Source of the DNA: Salinigranum rubrum
GTDB lineage: Archaea > Halobacteriota > Halobacteria > Halobacteriales > Haloferacaceae
Assembly: GCF_002906575.1 (NCBI RefSeq)
Contig: NZ_CP026309.1
Location: 2,480,001 to 2,544,000 of the forward strand
Direction: 5' to 3'
DNA length: 64,000 bases
Shown here: in pieces, positions 7,062 to 15,618 of the stretch
How positions within the stretch are numbered: position 1 is the stretch's first letter
Layout of the letters: every line of letters starts with the position of its first letter
Made by a program: the position numbers and the translations under genes
Notes under the pieces: model-generated
Seen by the model: only the letters and a program-made list of their open reading frames with translations
Databases searched by the model: none
Told to the model about the DNA's origin: nothing

Positions 7062-9343
7062 TGAAGATACGCAGACGAACCATCGCGCGCGTGCTGGTCG
7101 CCGTCTTCGTGTTCAACCTCGTCGTGATGGGTGCCGGGGCGTACCTCGCGTACGAACAGGCCCCGCCCATCCCCGAGCGGGTCGAGGGACCGGACGGCGA
7201 GACGATTTCGACCGAACGAGACATCCAGGCCGGCAAGGCCGTCTTCCAGCGGGACGGCATGATGAACCACGGCTCGATACTCGGCAACGGCGCGTACTTC
7301 GGCGAGGACTACACCGCCGACGCGCTGGACCTGAAGACGGAGTACATGAAGGCGTACTACGCCCGCGAGCGCTACGGGGGCGCGTACGAGTCGCTCTCCG
7401 CCGAGGAGCGAGCAGCCGTCGATAGCCTCGTCGAGACCGACCTCGACCAGGGGTACGACGGCGGACCCATCGAGTACTCCGCGGCCGAAGCCTGGGCACA
7501 TCAGCAGGTGCGTGAGACCTACGTCGAGAGATATCACGACGGCGCGCCCGAGCGGGGTGTCCCCGCGGGCATGATCTCCTCCGAAGAGGAGGCGCGCGAC
7601 TTCGCCGACTTCGCGCTCTGGACCGCGTGGGCCGCCCATACCGAGCGGCCGGGGTCGACCCACACCTACACCAACGACTGGCCGTACGCGCCCGACGCGG
7701 GCAACGAACCCACGGGCGCGTCGATGACGTGGTCGGTCGTCGCGATGATCCTCCTCGTCGGTGCAGCGGGACTCGGCATCTGGCTCTACCGCTCGGTCGA
7801 CCTGCCCGAACCCGAGCGCGAGGCTATCGACGTGCCCCGCCCGGGCGACATCGACCTCGTACCGAGTCAGATGGCGGCGCTGTCGTTCGTCCCCGTCGCC
7901 GCCTTGCTGTTCTGTGCCCAGGTGCTCTTGGGAGGGCTGCTCGCACACTTCTACGTCGAGCGCGCCGCCTTTTTCGGTCTCGGCGAACTCCTGGGAGTGA
8001 ACGTCCTCCAGATCCTGCCCTTCGCCCTCGCGAAGACCTGGCACATCGACCTCGGCGTGCTGTGGATCGCCACGCTGTGGCTCGGCGCGGGGCTGTTCCT
8101 CCCGGCGCTCCTGACCGGTTACGAACCCGAGAATCAGGGCCGGTACGTCTACGGCTTGCTGGGCGCGCTCGTCGTCGTCGCCGTCGGCGGCCTCGCCGGT
8201 ATCTGGCTCGGCGCACAGGGCTACATCGACGGCCCGCTCTGGTGGATTCTGGGGAACGAGGGGCTCGAATACCTCGAAGTGGGGAAGCTCTGGCAGGCCG
8301 GCCTCCTCCTCGGGTTCCTCGCGTGGGCCGCGCTCGTCGCGCGCGGGTTCAGACCCCTCCTGAAGCGCGAGGAGCGGTACGGCCTCGCGCACATGATCCT
8401 GTACGCCGGCGGCTCTATCGCCCTGCTGTTCGTCGCGGGCTTCCTCTACACGCCGACGACGAACATCGTCGTCACCGAGTTCTGGCGGTGGTGGGTCGTC
8501 CACATGTGGGTCGAGGGCGCGTTCGAGTTCTTCATCGTCGCCATCGTCGGCATCACCCTCGTCTCAATGAACCTCCTGCAGCGGAAGTCGGCGGAGAAGG
8601 CCGTCATGTTCGAGGCGCTCTTGGTCATGAGCACGGGCGTCATCGGCGTCTCACACCACTACTGGTGGGTCGGCCTCCCCGACCTCTGGGTGCCCATCGG
8701 GAGCGCCTTCTCGACGCTCGAACTCCTCCCGCTCGTCTTCATCCTCTTCGAGGCGCTGAACGAGTACCGCTCGCTCGTCGGCCAGGGCGAGGCGTTCCCC
8801 TACACCCTGCCGTTCATGTTTATCATCGCCTCGGGGGTGTGGAACTTCGTCGGCGCGGGCGTCCTGGGCTTCTTCATCAACCTCCCCCTGGTGAACTACT
8901 ACGAGCACGGCACCTACCTCACGGTGGGTCACGCCCACGCCGCGATGTTCGGCGCGTTCGGCTTCCTCGCCATCGGCATGGCGACGTACATGCTCCGCAT
9001 CGCCACGAGAGAGTGGTCGGGTCGGCGACTCCGGTGGGCGTTCTGGCTCTGGAACGCCGGCCTCACACTCATGGTGTTCGTGTCTGTGCTCCCCGTGGGG
9101 TTCCTCCAGTTGGAGACGGCCTTTACCGCCAGCTACGACGCCGCGCGGAGCCTCGCGTTCTACCAGCGTGACGTCGTCCAGTTGCTGTTCTGGGCGCGTA
9201 TGCCGGGCGACACGATGCTCATCGCCGGTACCCTCCTCTTCGCGTACGACGTGCTCGACAAACTCCGCTCGCGGCGTGAGGTGACCGCGCCCGAGGACCT
9301 GCGGCTTCCCGGGCCGGCCCAGTCGTTACGGAGCGACGACTGA
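7061..9343 (+). CDS. norB: Quinol-dependent nitric oxide reductase (qNor)
   Basis: This large membrane enzyme (760 residues from 7061) reduces 2 NO to N2O with electrons from quinol. It has a leading transmembrane helix and an extracytoplasmic domain with DIQAGKAVFQRDGMMNHGSI and TNDWPYAPDAGN (T204-N205-D206-W207), the region that marks the single-subunit quinol form. About 13 further helices follow, with the haem and iron ligands of the haem-copper oxidase superfamily: VHMWVEG, the His pair at 532-533 (SHHYWWVGLP), and HAHAAMFG near the last conserved histidines. With nirK downstream, it completes nitrite to N2O. No norC is present, as expected for qNor. Confidence 0.93.
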   Translation: MKIRRRTIARVLVAVFVFNLVVMGAGAYLAYEQAPPIPERVEGPDGETISTERDIQAGKAVFQRDGMMNHGSILGNGAYFGEDYTADALDLKTEYMKAYYARERYGGAYESLSAEERAAVDSLVETDLDQGYDGGPIEYSAAEAWAHQQVRETYVERYHDGAPERGVPAGMISSEEEARDFADFALWTAWAAHTERPGSTHTYTNDWPYAPDAGNEPTGASMTWSVVAMILLVGAAGLGIWLYRSVDLPEPEREAIDVPRPGDIDLVPSQMAALSFVPVAALLFCAQVLLGGLLAHFYVERAAFFGLGELLGVNVLQILPFALAKTWHIDLGVLWIATLWLGAGLFLPALLTGYEPENQGRYVYGLLGALVVVAVGGLAGIWLGAQGYIDGPLWWILGNEGLEYLEVGKLWQAGLLLGFLAWAALVARGFRPLLKREERYGLAHMILYAGGSIALLFVAGFLYTPTTNIVVTEFWRWWVVHMWVEGAFEFFIVAIVGITLVSMNLLQRKSAEKAVMFEALLVMSTGVIGVSHHYWWVGLPDLWVPIGSAFSTLELLPLVFILFEALNEYRSLVGQGEAFPYTLPFMFIIASGVWNFVGAGVLGFFINLPLVNYYEHGTYLTVGHAHAAMFGAFGFLAIGMATYMLRIATREWSGRRLRWAFWLWNAGLTLMVFVSVLPVGFLQLETAFTASYDAARSLAFYQRDVVQLLFWARMPGDTMLIAGTLLFAYDVLDKLRSRREVTAPEDLRLPGPAQSLRSDD

Positions 9344-9357
9344 GACCACCGCGTCTC

Positions 9358-10302
9358 TCACCCCGCCCGATGTTCCTCGACGACCTCGTGCCAACCGACC
9401 TCGCCCCGACTAACGATGTTCGCTGGATCGAGCGCCTCGCTCTCTAGCGCCTCAGCCGAACTCGGGACGTTCGGGTCGAGGCCGGCGAGAATCGACGGCA
9501 GCGCGTTCTCCTCTTCCGGGGGTCGGCCCGTGTTCTCGACGCTGAGGTCGGGGACGTCGCCGTCCCAGACGACCACCCGCACGACCATCCCGAACACCCC
9601 GTGTGGGGGACAGTAGAGGTCGTAGACGCCCTCGGTCTCGAAGTGAGCGATCCAGAACCCGCCCACGGGAACCAGCGGCGACGAGAGGGGTCCGACGCCG
9701 TCCGGAACCCGGTTCTGTCGGCCGTGTTGCTCGTGGAACGCCGCCACGCCGTGATCCGGTGACGCGGCGTTGAACAGCACGAGGTCGCCGGGCGACACGA
9801 GGAGACCGGCCGGGTCGAAGTGGAACCCGACCGTGTCGACGAGCGCCCCAGCGATCGCGCGAATCGGTACCCGGTCACCGCCGACCGTCACCGCCCCGCC
9901 GGGCAGTTGGTCGCCGGAAAGCGAGCCGTCGGCGACGGCCGCATTGATCGTCGCTGTCGTCTGGTCCGACGGGACCCCCGACTCGGCGACGCCGAACAGG
10001 AGGCCGGGAATGCCGATGTGCATCCCGATCAGCGCCGACGGGCGAATCTGTTCGGGAAACCGTTCCAGACAGCTGTCGTCACCACTGGCACACGGGTTCG
10101 GCCCCATCGCGGCGAAGCCGAACACCGGGTCGACGTAGTTCTTGATGCCGACCTGTTCGACCGTCCGCTCTCCGCTCGCCGCGGCGACCGACCCGGTCCC
10201 GAGCGACAGCCCTACCCCGCCGCCGGTCGCCTTCAGCACCGTTCGCCGTGGTATCGTGTCGAACGTTAGCTCCCGCTCGTCTCCACCCTCTCCATTGTTC
10301 AT
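9358..10302 (-). CDS. Exported cupredoxin-domain protein
   Basis: This 314-residue protein starts with a Tat signal (IPRRTVLK then a Gly-rich hydrophobic run ending near AAASGE). The mature part contains a plastocyanin/azurin-like domain around residues 150-240 with a likely type-1 copper site: the His of SPDHGV and the Cys, His and Met of YCPPHGVFGM. The segment before it (residues 45-140) has a CASGDDSC pair that could form a disulfide and is otherwise unassigned. It is convergent with norB (14 bp between stops) and divergent from nirK. It may be an electron carrier to nitrite or NO reductase. The copper site is visible but the partner is inference. Confidence 0.75.
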   Translation of the reverse strand: MNNGEGGDERELTFDTIPRRTVLKATGGGVGLSLGTGSVAAASGERTVEQVGIKNYVDPVFGFAAMGPNPCASGDDSCLERFPEQIRPSALIGMHIGIPGLLFGVAESGVPSDQTTATINAAVADGSLSGDQLPGGAVTVGGDRVPIRAIAGALVDTVGFHFDPAGLLVSPGDLVLFNAASPDHGVAAFHEQHGRQNRVPDGVGPLSSPLVPVGGFWIAHFETEGVYDLYCPPHGVFGMVVRVVVWDGDVPDLSVENTGRPPEEENALPSILAGLDPNVPSSAEALESEALDPANIVSRGEVGWHEVVEEHRAG

Positions 10303-10537
10303 TGGTAACGTACCCCGATATTCACGTACATATCAACCAGTTGACTAATTGGTACGGATTAGAGACCACTCGCCGTCCGGTGACGGCCTCCACGACGTCG
10401 TTCGGAGCGTCTCGGCGGATGTCGCTCCCCGCTTAACTGTCGGGTCCGAACATCTCCGCCCCGTTCTCAAGGTGTTACAGCCTGATCCCCGGCTTTAGTC
10501 CCTCTCTCACCTTCTCACGAGTGTGAGGTGAAGACCG
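10303..10537. promoter_or_regulatory. Divergent promoter region of cupredoxin and nirK
   Basis: This holds an imperfect inverted repeat ACCAGTT-gact-AATTGGT (10336-10353) near the cupredoxin promoter, and CCGTC-N4-GACGG (10375-10388). In front of nirK, AGGTGA (10526-10531), part of the Shine-Dalgarno element, can pair with TCACCT (10507-10512). A CTTTAGT box near 10493-10499 may be the nirK TATA element; if so the transcript could start near 10520 and lose the pairing partner. Confidence 0.4.
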
Positions 10538-11650
10538 ATGCCCCGAACCACTCGCCGCTCCGTGCTCGAAGCGCTCGGCGTCGGCGGCGCGGCCGCCGTC
10601 GCCGGCTGTACCGCGCAGGCACCGACCGCCGCCGAGACGGAGAGACAGCGCCGGACGATGGAACAGCAGTCGAAGCCGACGGTCGACCGGGTCGCCGCGA
10701 ACCCGGCGGACATCCCCGGTCCCATCCAGCGGCGTTCGCCCGAGACGGTCGAGGTGACGCTCCGTCCCGAGGAGGTGACGGCGGAGGTCGAACCCGGCGT
10801 CACGTTCGACTACATGACGTACAACGGGCAGGTACCCGGACCGTTCATCAGAGTGAGAGAAGGTGACACCGTCGACCTGACGTTCGAGAACCCCGCAGAG
10901 AACGCCCTGCCGCACAACGTCGACTTTCACGCCGTCGCCGGTCCCGGGGGCGGTGCGGAGGCGACGATGACCGCGCCCGGCGAGACCGCGCGTCTGCGGT
11001 TCGAGGCGACCTACCCCGGCGCGTACATCTACCACTGTGCCGTCCCGAACCTCGACATGCACATCTCGGCGGGGATGTTCGGCATCATCCTCGTCGAGCC
11101 CGAAGGGGGCATGCCCGCGGTCGACCACGAACTCTACCTCGGACAGCACGAGATATACACCGACAAACCGGCGGGCGAGGAGGGTAAACACCGGTTCGAC
11201 ATGGCGGCGATGAAGCGTGAGGAGCCGACGTACGTCGTGATGAACGGCGAGCAGTACGCCATGACGCCCGACGTCCACGGGCCCGCGGCGACGGTCTCGA
11301 CCGGTGACACCGTCCGGGTGTACTTCGTCACCGGCGGGCCGAACCTCACCTCGAGCTTCCACCCCATCGGCAACGTCTGGGAGGAACTCTACCCCGAGGG
11401 GTCGCTGTCGACCGACCCGCAGACGCACATCCAGACCAAGCCGGTCGTGCCCGGGTCGACCACCGTGGCGACCATGGACTTCCCCGTCCCGGGGAACTTC
11501 AAACTCGTCGACCACGCCCTCTCGCGGGTCGCGCGCAAGGGCTGTATGGCCATCGTGACCGCCGAGGGTGAGGAGAACCCGGAGATATTCGATCCCGACC
11601 CCGGCACGTCCGGTGAAGACGGGTCAGGAGGGTCGGAGTCGCAGGGCTGA
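10538..11650 (+). CDS. nirK: Copper-containing nitrite reductase NirK
   Basis: This 370-residue enzyme reduces nitrite to NO outside the membrane. A Tat/lipobox N-terminus (TRRSVLEALG, VAGC) anchors it. Two cupredoxin domains carry the full copper set: type-1 ligands H126, C167, H175 and M180, and type-2 ligands H131, H166 and H275 (FHPIGNVWEE). Its length and motif spacing are normal for NirK. GAGGTGA lies seven bases before the ATG. A cupin gene overlaps its 3' end, and its likely donors (halocyanin, cupredoxin) are encoded nearby. Confidence 0.96.
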   Translation: MPRTTRRSVLEALGVGGAAAVAGCTAQAPTAAETERQRRTMEQQSKPTVDRVAANPADIPGPIQRRSPETVEVTLRPEEVTAEVEPGVTFDYMTYNGQVPGPFIRVREGDTVDLTFENPAENALPHNVDFHAVAGPGGGAEATMTAPGETARLRFEATYPGAYIYHCAVPNLDMHISAGMFGIILVEPEGGMPAVDHELYLGQHEIYTDKPAGEEGKHRFDMAAMKREEPTYVVMNGEQYAMTPDVHGPAATVSTGDTVRVYFVTGGPNLTSSFHPIGNVWEELYPEGSLSTDPQTHIQTKPVVPGSTTVATMDFPVPGNFKLVDHALSRVARKGCMAIVTAEGEENPEIFDPDPGTSGEDGSGGSESQG

Positions 11651-12014
11651 CGCCTCGGTTTCGGAGGCGGAGCCGCCTCGTCGCGGCGTTCCCGAAACGA
11701 GGACCGGAGCGAGGGAAACCGAGGACTGCTCGTTCGACGCGTTCGAGGGGGCCGGCCGGCCGTTCGAGTCCGACGGGGAACCGGCGGTCGTCCGCCTCCA
11801 TCTGGCCGCGGGCGAGGCCGTCGCGTCGCACAGTCACCCGGGAAAACGCGTCGTCTTCTTCGTCGTCGACGGGCGGTTCGAGGTCCGTCTCGACGACGAC
11901 GTCTATCGCGTGGGAGCGGGCGACTGCCTCCGGTTCGACGGCGAGCACGAAATCGCGCCCCGGGCGACCGACGACGGACCGGCGACTGCGCTCGTCGTGC
12001 TGGCACGAAGGTGA
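11613..12014 (+). CDS. Small cupin-domain protein overlapping the nirK end
   Basis: The frame encodes a single cupin barrel: HLAAGEAVASHSHPGKRVVFFVVDGRFEV, then DDVYRVGAGDCLRFDGEHEI. The two histidines of HSHPGKR could bind a metal. No ATG or GTG lies between the nirK stop and the conserved part, so translation probably starts at a GTG inside nirK (11613; another at 11568), giving a 38-base overlap and translational coupling. The length from 11613 is 133 residues. Cupins of this size often sense ligands or accompany metal enzymes. Its job here is unknown. Confidence 0.6.
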   Translation: MKTGQEGRSRRADASVSEAEPPRRGVPETRTGARETEDCSFDAFEGAGRPFESDGEPAVVRLHLAAGEAVASHSHPGKRVVFFVVDGRFEVRLDDDVYRVGAGDCLRFDGEHEIAPRATDDGPATALVVLARR

Positions 12015-12028
12015 GGCCGCAATCGGGA

Positions 12029-12346
12029 TCACTCGCCGACGAACAGTTCGGTGACGGTCGCTTCGACCCGGTCGTCGCCGTGCTCGGCCGCGGCCGCGGC
12101 GGGTTCGACGGCCTGGACCGCGATGCGGACCGCCATCGTCGAGAGCGTGCGCCGTGCGCCGGGGTCGTCGTCGAACGCTCGCAGGGCCCGTTCTCGTTCC
12201 GCGGCGGCGACCTCGCCAGCCCGGGCCGTGAGTAGCCCACGGAGGTCGTCGCTGTCGATGTCGTCGACGCCGTGGCATTCGGCGTCGACCCGGCTGTCAT
12301 CGTCGGGCGGCGTCCGCTCCTCGGCGGCCGTTCGAACGTGCGTCAT
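12029..12346 (-). CDS. Small helical protein coupled to DUF2249 gene
   Basis: This 105-residue protein starts at the ATG at 12346, overlapping the DUF2249 stop by ATGA. A charged N-terminus is followed by helices rich in Ala, Arg and Glu (VAAAERERALRAFDDD, then TMAVRIAVQAVEPAAA). The pattern faintly recalls the C-terminal dimerisation helices of glutamyl-tRNA reductase, but this is too weak for assignment. Its coupling to DUF2249, and its place beside nirK, suggest a role in anaerobic nitrogen respiration. Confidence 0.5.
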   Translation of the reverse strand: MTHVRTAAEERTPPDDDSRVDAECHGVDDIDSDDLRGLLTARAGEVAAAERERALRAFDDDPGARRTLSTMAVRIAVQAVEPAAAAAEHGDDRVEATVTELFVGE

Positions 12347-12615
12347 GGCTTCCAGACGGCCGTGAGAACCGACGTTCCCCGTTCGACTGTCGCGTACGCC
12401 GCGCCGCGTTCGTCGAGTTTCGGGTAGAGGTGCGTCGGCTCCCGGTCGTTGACCTGGAGGAGGATTTCGTCGTCGTCCAGGTCGGCCAGGATGCGGAGCG
12501 TCCGCGTCAGCGGCTTCGGCGGCGGGGCCGCGGAAACGTCGACCACGGTGTGTTCGCGGTCGGTCGGGACGCAATCGTCGAACGCCGAGAGGCTCGCGTC
12601 GGCTGTCTCGGACAT
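12343..12615 (-). CDS. DUF2249 domain protein
   Basis: A 90-residue protein with the compact DUF2249 pattern (PPPKPLTRTLRILADLDDDEILLQVNDREPTHLYPKL), a fold related to TusA/SirA-like small proteins. These are frequent beside denitrification genes and may bind a cofactor or partner. I use the ATG at 12615; the upstream in-frame ATG at 12636 would add seven residues. The next gene starts within its stop codon. Confidence 0.75.
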   Translation of the reverse strand: MSETADASLSAFDDCVPTDREHTVVDVSAAPPPKPLTRTLRILADLDDDEILLQVNDREPTHLYPKLDERGAAYATVERGTSVLTAVWKP

Positions 12616-12665
12616 GCGTGAGGGATGGGACGCCATCCCCCGACCGTTCCCCCGAACACGTTCGG

Positions 12666-13223
12666 TCAGCGGTCGGCTTCGAGGGCCCGCAGTCGGTCGT
12701 TGATGCTGTCGTGGTCACGGTGGAGCGGGGCGACACGGACGCTGACGCGCTCGGCGTCGTCGAGGGCGTCGGGGGTGGCGGGCGGGGCCGGGGGCTCCAC
12801 GCCGTCACCGCGGTCGTTCCACGCGCGGACCGCCGCCACGGCCAGCGTCTCCGCCTGCGGGCAGAACGCCGTCGTCGGCGTGAACTCGGCGCGGAGTCCC
12901 CCGTCTCCGAACGCGTACCGGATGCCGGCGTCGGGGTGACGGGCGTCGAGGTTCAACCGCGCGAGGTTGTAGCCGAACGTCGCGTCGTAGACGCCCCGTG
13001 CCTCGAAGACGTCGCGGCTCCACCCGTGGACGACAGTGTGGTCCTCGCCGTCGAGCACACGCCCCTGTTCGAGAAACGGCCCCGGGTCGGGGAGATAGTC
13101 GGTGACGAACGTCCCCCGGTCGTCGAACTCCGCGTCGTCGGCTGTCGTGTCTCCGTGTCTCCGTGTCTCCGTGTCTCCGTGACCTCGTTCAGTCGTTCGG
13201 AACCCAGTGTCCCGACCGGTCAC
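12666..13223 (-). CDS. Haloarchaeal protein of unknown function, start near an 8-bp repeat
   Basis: The protein core (DRGTFVTDYLPDPGPFLEQGRVLDGEDHTVVHGW, then FTPTTAFCPQAETLAVAAVRAW) looks like a conserved soluble haloarchaeal family. The CPQ segment recalls MIP18/DUF59-type proteins, but I cannot assign it. The only possible start in frame is a GTG at 13223, inside the end of the upstream HalOD1 gene. The first 30 residues are low complexity and encoded by a 4-copy 8-bp tandem repeat. A change in copy number would put the start out of frame. Expression may therefore be switchable, or the true start may be obscured. Confidence 0.55.
   Translation of the reverse strand: MTGRDTGFRTTERGHGDTETRRHGDTTADDAEFDDRGTFVTDYLPDPGPFLEQGRVLDGEDHTVVHGWSRDVFEARGVYDATFGYNLARLNLDARHPDAGIRYAFGDGGLRAEFTPTTAFCPQAETLAVAAVRAWNDRGDGVEPPAPPATPDALDDAERVSVRVAPLHRDHDSINDRLRALEADR
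13146..13181. repeat. 8-bp simple tandem repeat, four copies plus partial
   Basis: CGTGTCTC is repeated four times at 13146-13177, followed by CGTG. It lies at the 5' end of the coding frame of the minus-strand gene ending at 12666. Eight is not a multiple of three, so slippage changes the frame. Confidence 0.9.
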
Positions 13224-13479
13224 TGATACGGATTTCGCCCGCTCCGGAGACGGTCACCTGCCACTGCTGGTACGGGAACGTGAGCTGCAACTCGCTCGGT
13301 GGAGGACCCGTGTGCGGGGCGAACAGCGCGTCGAGCGAATCCGTGTCGATAGAGTGTGCGAGCGGCGGGAGGTCGATGGCCGACTCCACGACTAGCGAGA
13401 GGGTTTCGGCGACGGCGACCGAGACCGACCGGTCCGACCGCGGGTCGAAGTGGGCCCGAACGAGGACGTTGTCGCTCAT
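13189..13479 (-). CDS. HalOD1 output domain protein
   Basis: This 96-residue single-domain protein has the HalOD1 pattern: VAETLSLVVESAIDLPPLAHSIDTDSLDALF then LQLTFPYQQWQVTVSGAGEI. HalOD1 is a haloarchaeal output module, often found downstream of receiver or sensor domains; stand-alone copies are numerous and unassigned. It starts at the ATG at 13479. Its stop is followed within eight bases by the tandem repeat of the next gene, suggesting one transcript. Confidence 0.82.
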   Translation of the reverse strand: MSDNVLVRAHFDPRSDRSVSVAVAETLSLVVESAIDLPPLAHSIDTDSLDALFAPHTGPPPSELQLTFPYQQWQVTVSGAGEIRISDRSGHWVPND

Positions 13480-13678
13480 GCGACGGTCGTCCGTGGTCGC
13501 CAGTCACACATCGTGTAGGACGTACGACACGGGCGAAGATAACTGATGTGGTCGTTTCCTGGGAGATTCCCCGAGGACGACTGGAGCGCCGCCCAGCGAG
13601 CGGTTCGACGTGTCGGGTGGACGGTTTCCTGTCGAACTGGCCGCACGTCCGGGCGGGTCACGTTGGGGAGAGCGGGCG

Positions 13679-15151
13679 TCAGTCGTCGGCCGGTGCCGAG
13701 TCGGTGACGAGCGGGCGTTCGACCGGGCGGTCGGTCTCCTCGTCGTCGATGTCGTACGGGTACTGGCCGGTGACACAGCCGAGGCAGAGGTCGGCCCGGG
13801 TGGAAGAGAGTGCCTCGGCGACGGCGTCGATGGAGAGGTACGACAGCGAGTCCGCGCCGATTTCGTCGCGGATGTCCTCGACCGAGCGGTTCGACGCGAT
13901 GAGTTCCTCGCGCGTGGCCATGTCGATGCCCATGTAACAGGGCGCGATGATGGGCGGGGCCCCGATGCGGACGTGCACCTCGTCGGCGCCGGCGTCGCGG
14001 AGGAGGCTCACGAGCTGGCGGGACGTGGTCCCGCGGACGATGCTGTCGTCGATGATGGTCACCGAACGGCCTTCGATCGTGCTCCGAATGGGGTTCAGCT
14101 TCAGTCGCACCGCCCGCTCGCGCTCGTCCTGTGTCGGCATGATGAACGTCCGGCCGACGTAGCGGTTCTTCATCAGCCCCTCGGCGAACTCGACGTCGGC
14201 ACCGTCGTCCTGGGCGGCCTCGGCGTAGCCGGAGGCGAACGCGCGGCCGGAGTCGGGGACGGGCATCACGACGTCGGAGTCGACGCCGCTCTCCTCCCAG
14301 AGTTTTCGACCGAGGGTGCGGCGGGCCTGGTAGACGAGCGTCCCGTCGATGCGCGAGTCCGGGCGGGCGAAGTAGACGTGTTCGAAGAAACAGCGGGCGG
14401 TGTTCTCTTGCTGGACGAGCTGGAAGGAGTCGTATCCCGAGCCGTCGCTGTCGAGTAAGACGAGTTCGCCCGGGCGGACGTCCCTGACCAACTCGCCGCC
14501 GAGGGTGTCGATGGCGGCCGATTCGGAGGCGAGGACGTAGCCGTCTTCGAGCTTTCCGAGACAGAGCGGGCGGTTGCCCTCGGGGTCTCTCAGACCCAGT
14601 ACGGTGTCGTCGTGCATGATCGTGAGCGAGTACGAGCCGTGAATCCGGCCCATCGTCGCCTTCACCGCGCGGACGAGGTCGCCTTCGAGGAGGTTGCGCG
14701 CGAGGTCGTGAGCGATCACTTCGGTGTCGCCGTCGGAGGTGAATGCGTGACCCTTTTCGGCCAGGGTGTCGCGGATCTCGTCGGCGTTGACGAGGTTGCC
14801 GTTGTGTGACAGCGCGAGCGACCCCGACTTGAACGAGACAGTGAAGGGCTGCGCGCAGGACTTGTCGACGCTCCCCGCAGTGGGGTAGCGGACGTGCCCG
14901 ATGCCGGTGGTGCCGTTCAGCCCTTCGAGGTCGGACTCGGAGAAGGCGTCCCCCACCAGGCCCATGTCGACGTGGCTGTGCTGTTGGAACCCGTCGTGGG
15001 TGACGATACCCGCGGACTCCTGTCCCCGGTGCTGGAGCGCGTACAGCGAGTAGTAGATGGGCCGTGCAGCGGCTCGGTCGGACAGCGAGAGACCGACGAC
15101 CCCGCACTTCTCTGTCGGCCCCTCCGGGAGTGTGTCCCGCCCGTGTGCCAT
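13679..15151 (-). CDS. purF: Amidophosphoribosyltransferase
   Basis: This enzyme makes 5-phosphoribosylamine from PRPP and glutamine, the first committed step of purine synthesis. After a short leader the mature protein starts with the catalytic Cys of EKCGVVGL, as in the class II glutaminase domain. The SHNGNL glutaminase motif and the PRPP-binding loop TIIDDSIVRGTT in the phosphoribosyltransferase domain are clear. The length of 490 residues is normal. I chose the ATG at 15151; the in-frame sequence further upstream is not conserved and crosses the likely promoter. Confidence 0.96.
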   Translation of the reverse strand: MAHGRDTLPEGPTEKCGVVGLSLSDRAAARPIYYSLYALQHRGQESAGIVTHDGFQQHSHVDMGLVGDAFSESDLEGLNGTTGIGHVRYPTAGSVDKSCAQPFTVSFKSGSLALSHNGNLVNADEIRDTLAEKGHAFTSDGDTEVIAHDLARNLLEGDLVRAVKATMGRIHGSYSLTIMHDDTVLGLRDPEGNRPLCLGKLEDGYVLASESAAIDTLGGELVRDVRPGELVLLDSDGSGYDSFQLVQQENTARCFFEHVYFARPDSRIDGTLVYQARRTLGRKLWEESGVDSDVVMPVPDSGRAFASGYAEAAQDDGADVEFAEGLMKNRYVGRTFIMPTQDERERAVRLKLNPIRSTIEGRSVTIIDDSIVRGTTSRQLVSLLRDAGADEVHVRIGAPPIIAPCYMGIDMATREELIASNRSVEDIRDEIGADSLSYLSIDAVAEALSSTRADLCLGCVTGQYPYDIDDEETDRPVERPLVTDSAPADD

Positions 15152-15441
15152 ACGAGAGGGATGCGGGCCGAGCGATAAAAAGACCCGTGATTGTGCTGTA
15201 TTTCCGTGTCGCTGTCCGGTAGATATACACGTATGTGTACACCTTCGCCGAGGGGTCGTCGACCACACGAGCGTCGGCCCGTCGCGTGCGTTAGACTCCG
15301 AGTATCGAAGCGAAGAGGACACTCACGAACGTGGGGACGGCCGAGAAGTCACGAAAAGCACGAGCGAGTCGGACGACCGGGGACGGCGGGCGCGTCCGCT
15401 CGCGGTCGAGGAGTGAGAGAATCGCGTGCGCGTCGTCCGTC
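15152..15441. other. Gap between purF and rpl37e
   Basis: No supported gene. It contains AT-rich sequence at about 15170-15240 that probably serves as the purF promoter. A minus-strand open frame across 15291-15506 starts inside rpl37e and has no recognisable features, so I do not call it. Confidence 0.5.
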
Positions 15442-15618
15442 TCAGTTGTCGCCGGCCTTCGACTGCCAGGCGTACTCGCGACGCTTGGCCGACTTCCCGA
15501 AGCCACAGGACGCGCAGGCTTTCTTCTTCACGTGGTAGGACTTCTCGCCGCAGCGGCGGCATTTCACGTGCGTCGTCTTGTTCTTCTTCCCTTGGCTCGG
15601 CGTTCCTGCGCCAGTCAT
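15442..15618 (-). CDS. rpl37e: Ribosomal protein L37e
   Basis: This 58-residue protein of the large subunit carries the zinc-binding pairs [21 protein letters not shown], followed by a basic tail ([10 protein letters not shown]). The sequence and length are those of archaeal L37e. Its ATG overlaps the stop of the LSm gene (ATGA), the usual archaeal pairing. Confidence 0.96.
   Translation of the reverse strand: MTGAGTPSQGKKNKTTHVKCRRCGEKSYHVKKKACASCGFGKSAKRREYAWQSKAGDN

Noticed and set aside
5495..8503. An open frame of about 1000 codons on the minus strand over the lipoprotein, hydrolase and NO reductase genes
   Set aside because: It is antisense to or out of frame with clear genes, rich in Arg and Pro, and has no motif. 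Long spurious frames are expected at this GC content.
13146..13181. Considered as a CRISPR-like or protein-binding iteron array
   Set aside because: The unit is only eight bases with no spacers, lies in coding sequence, and fits slippage-type simple repeats better.
15291..15506. A 71-codon minus-strand frame between purF and rpl37e with a hydrophobic end
   Set aside because: It starts inside rpl37e, has no ribosome-binding site or homologous pattern, and reads as chance.
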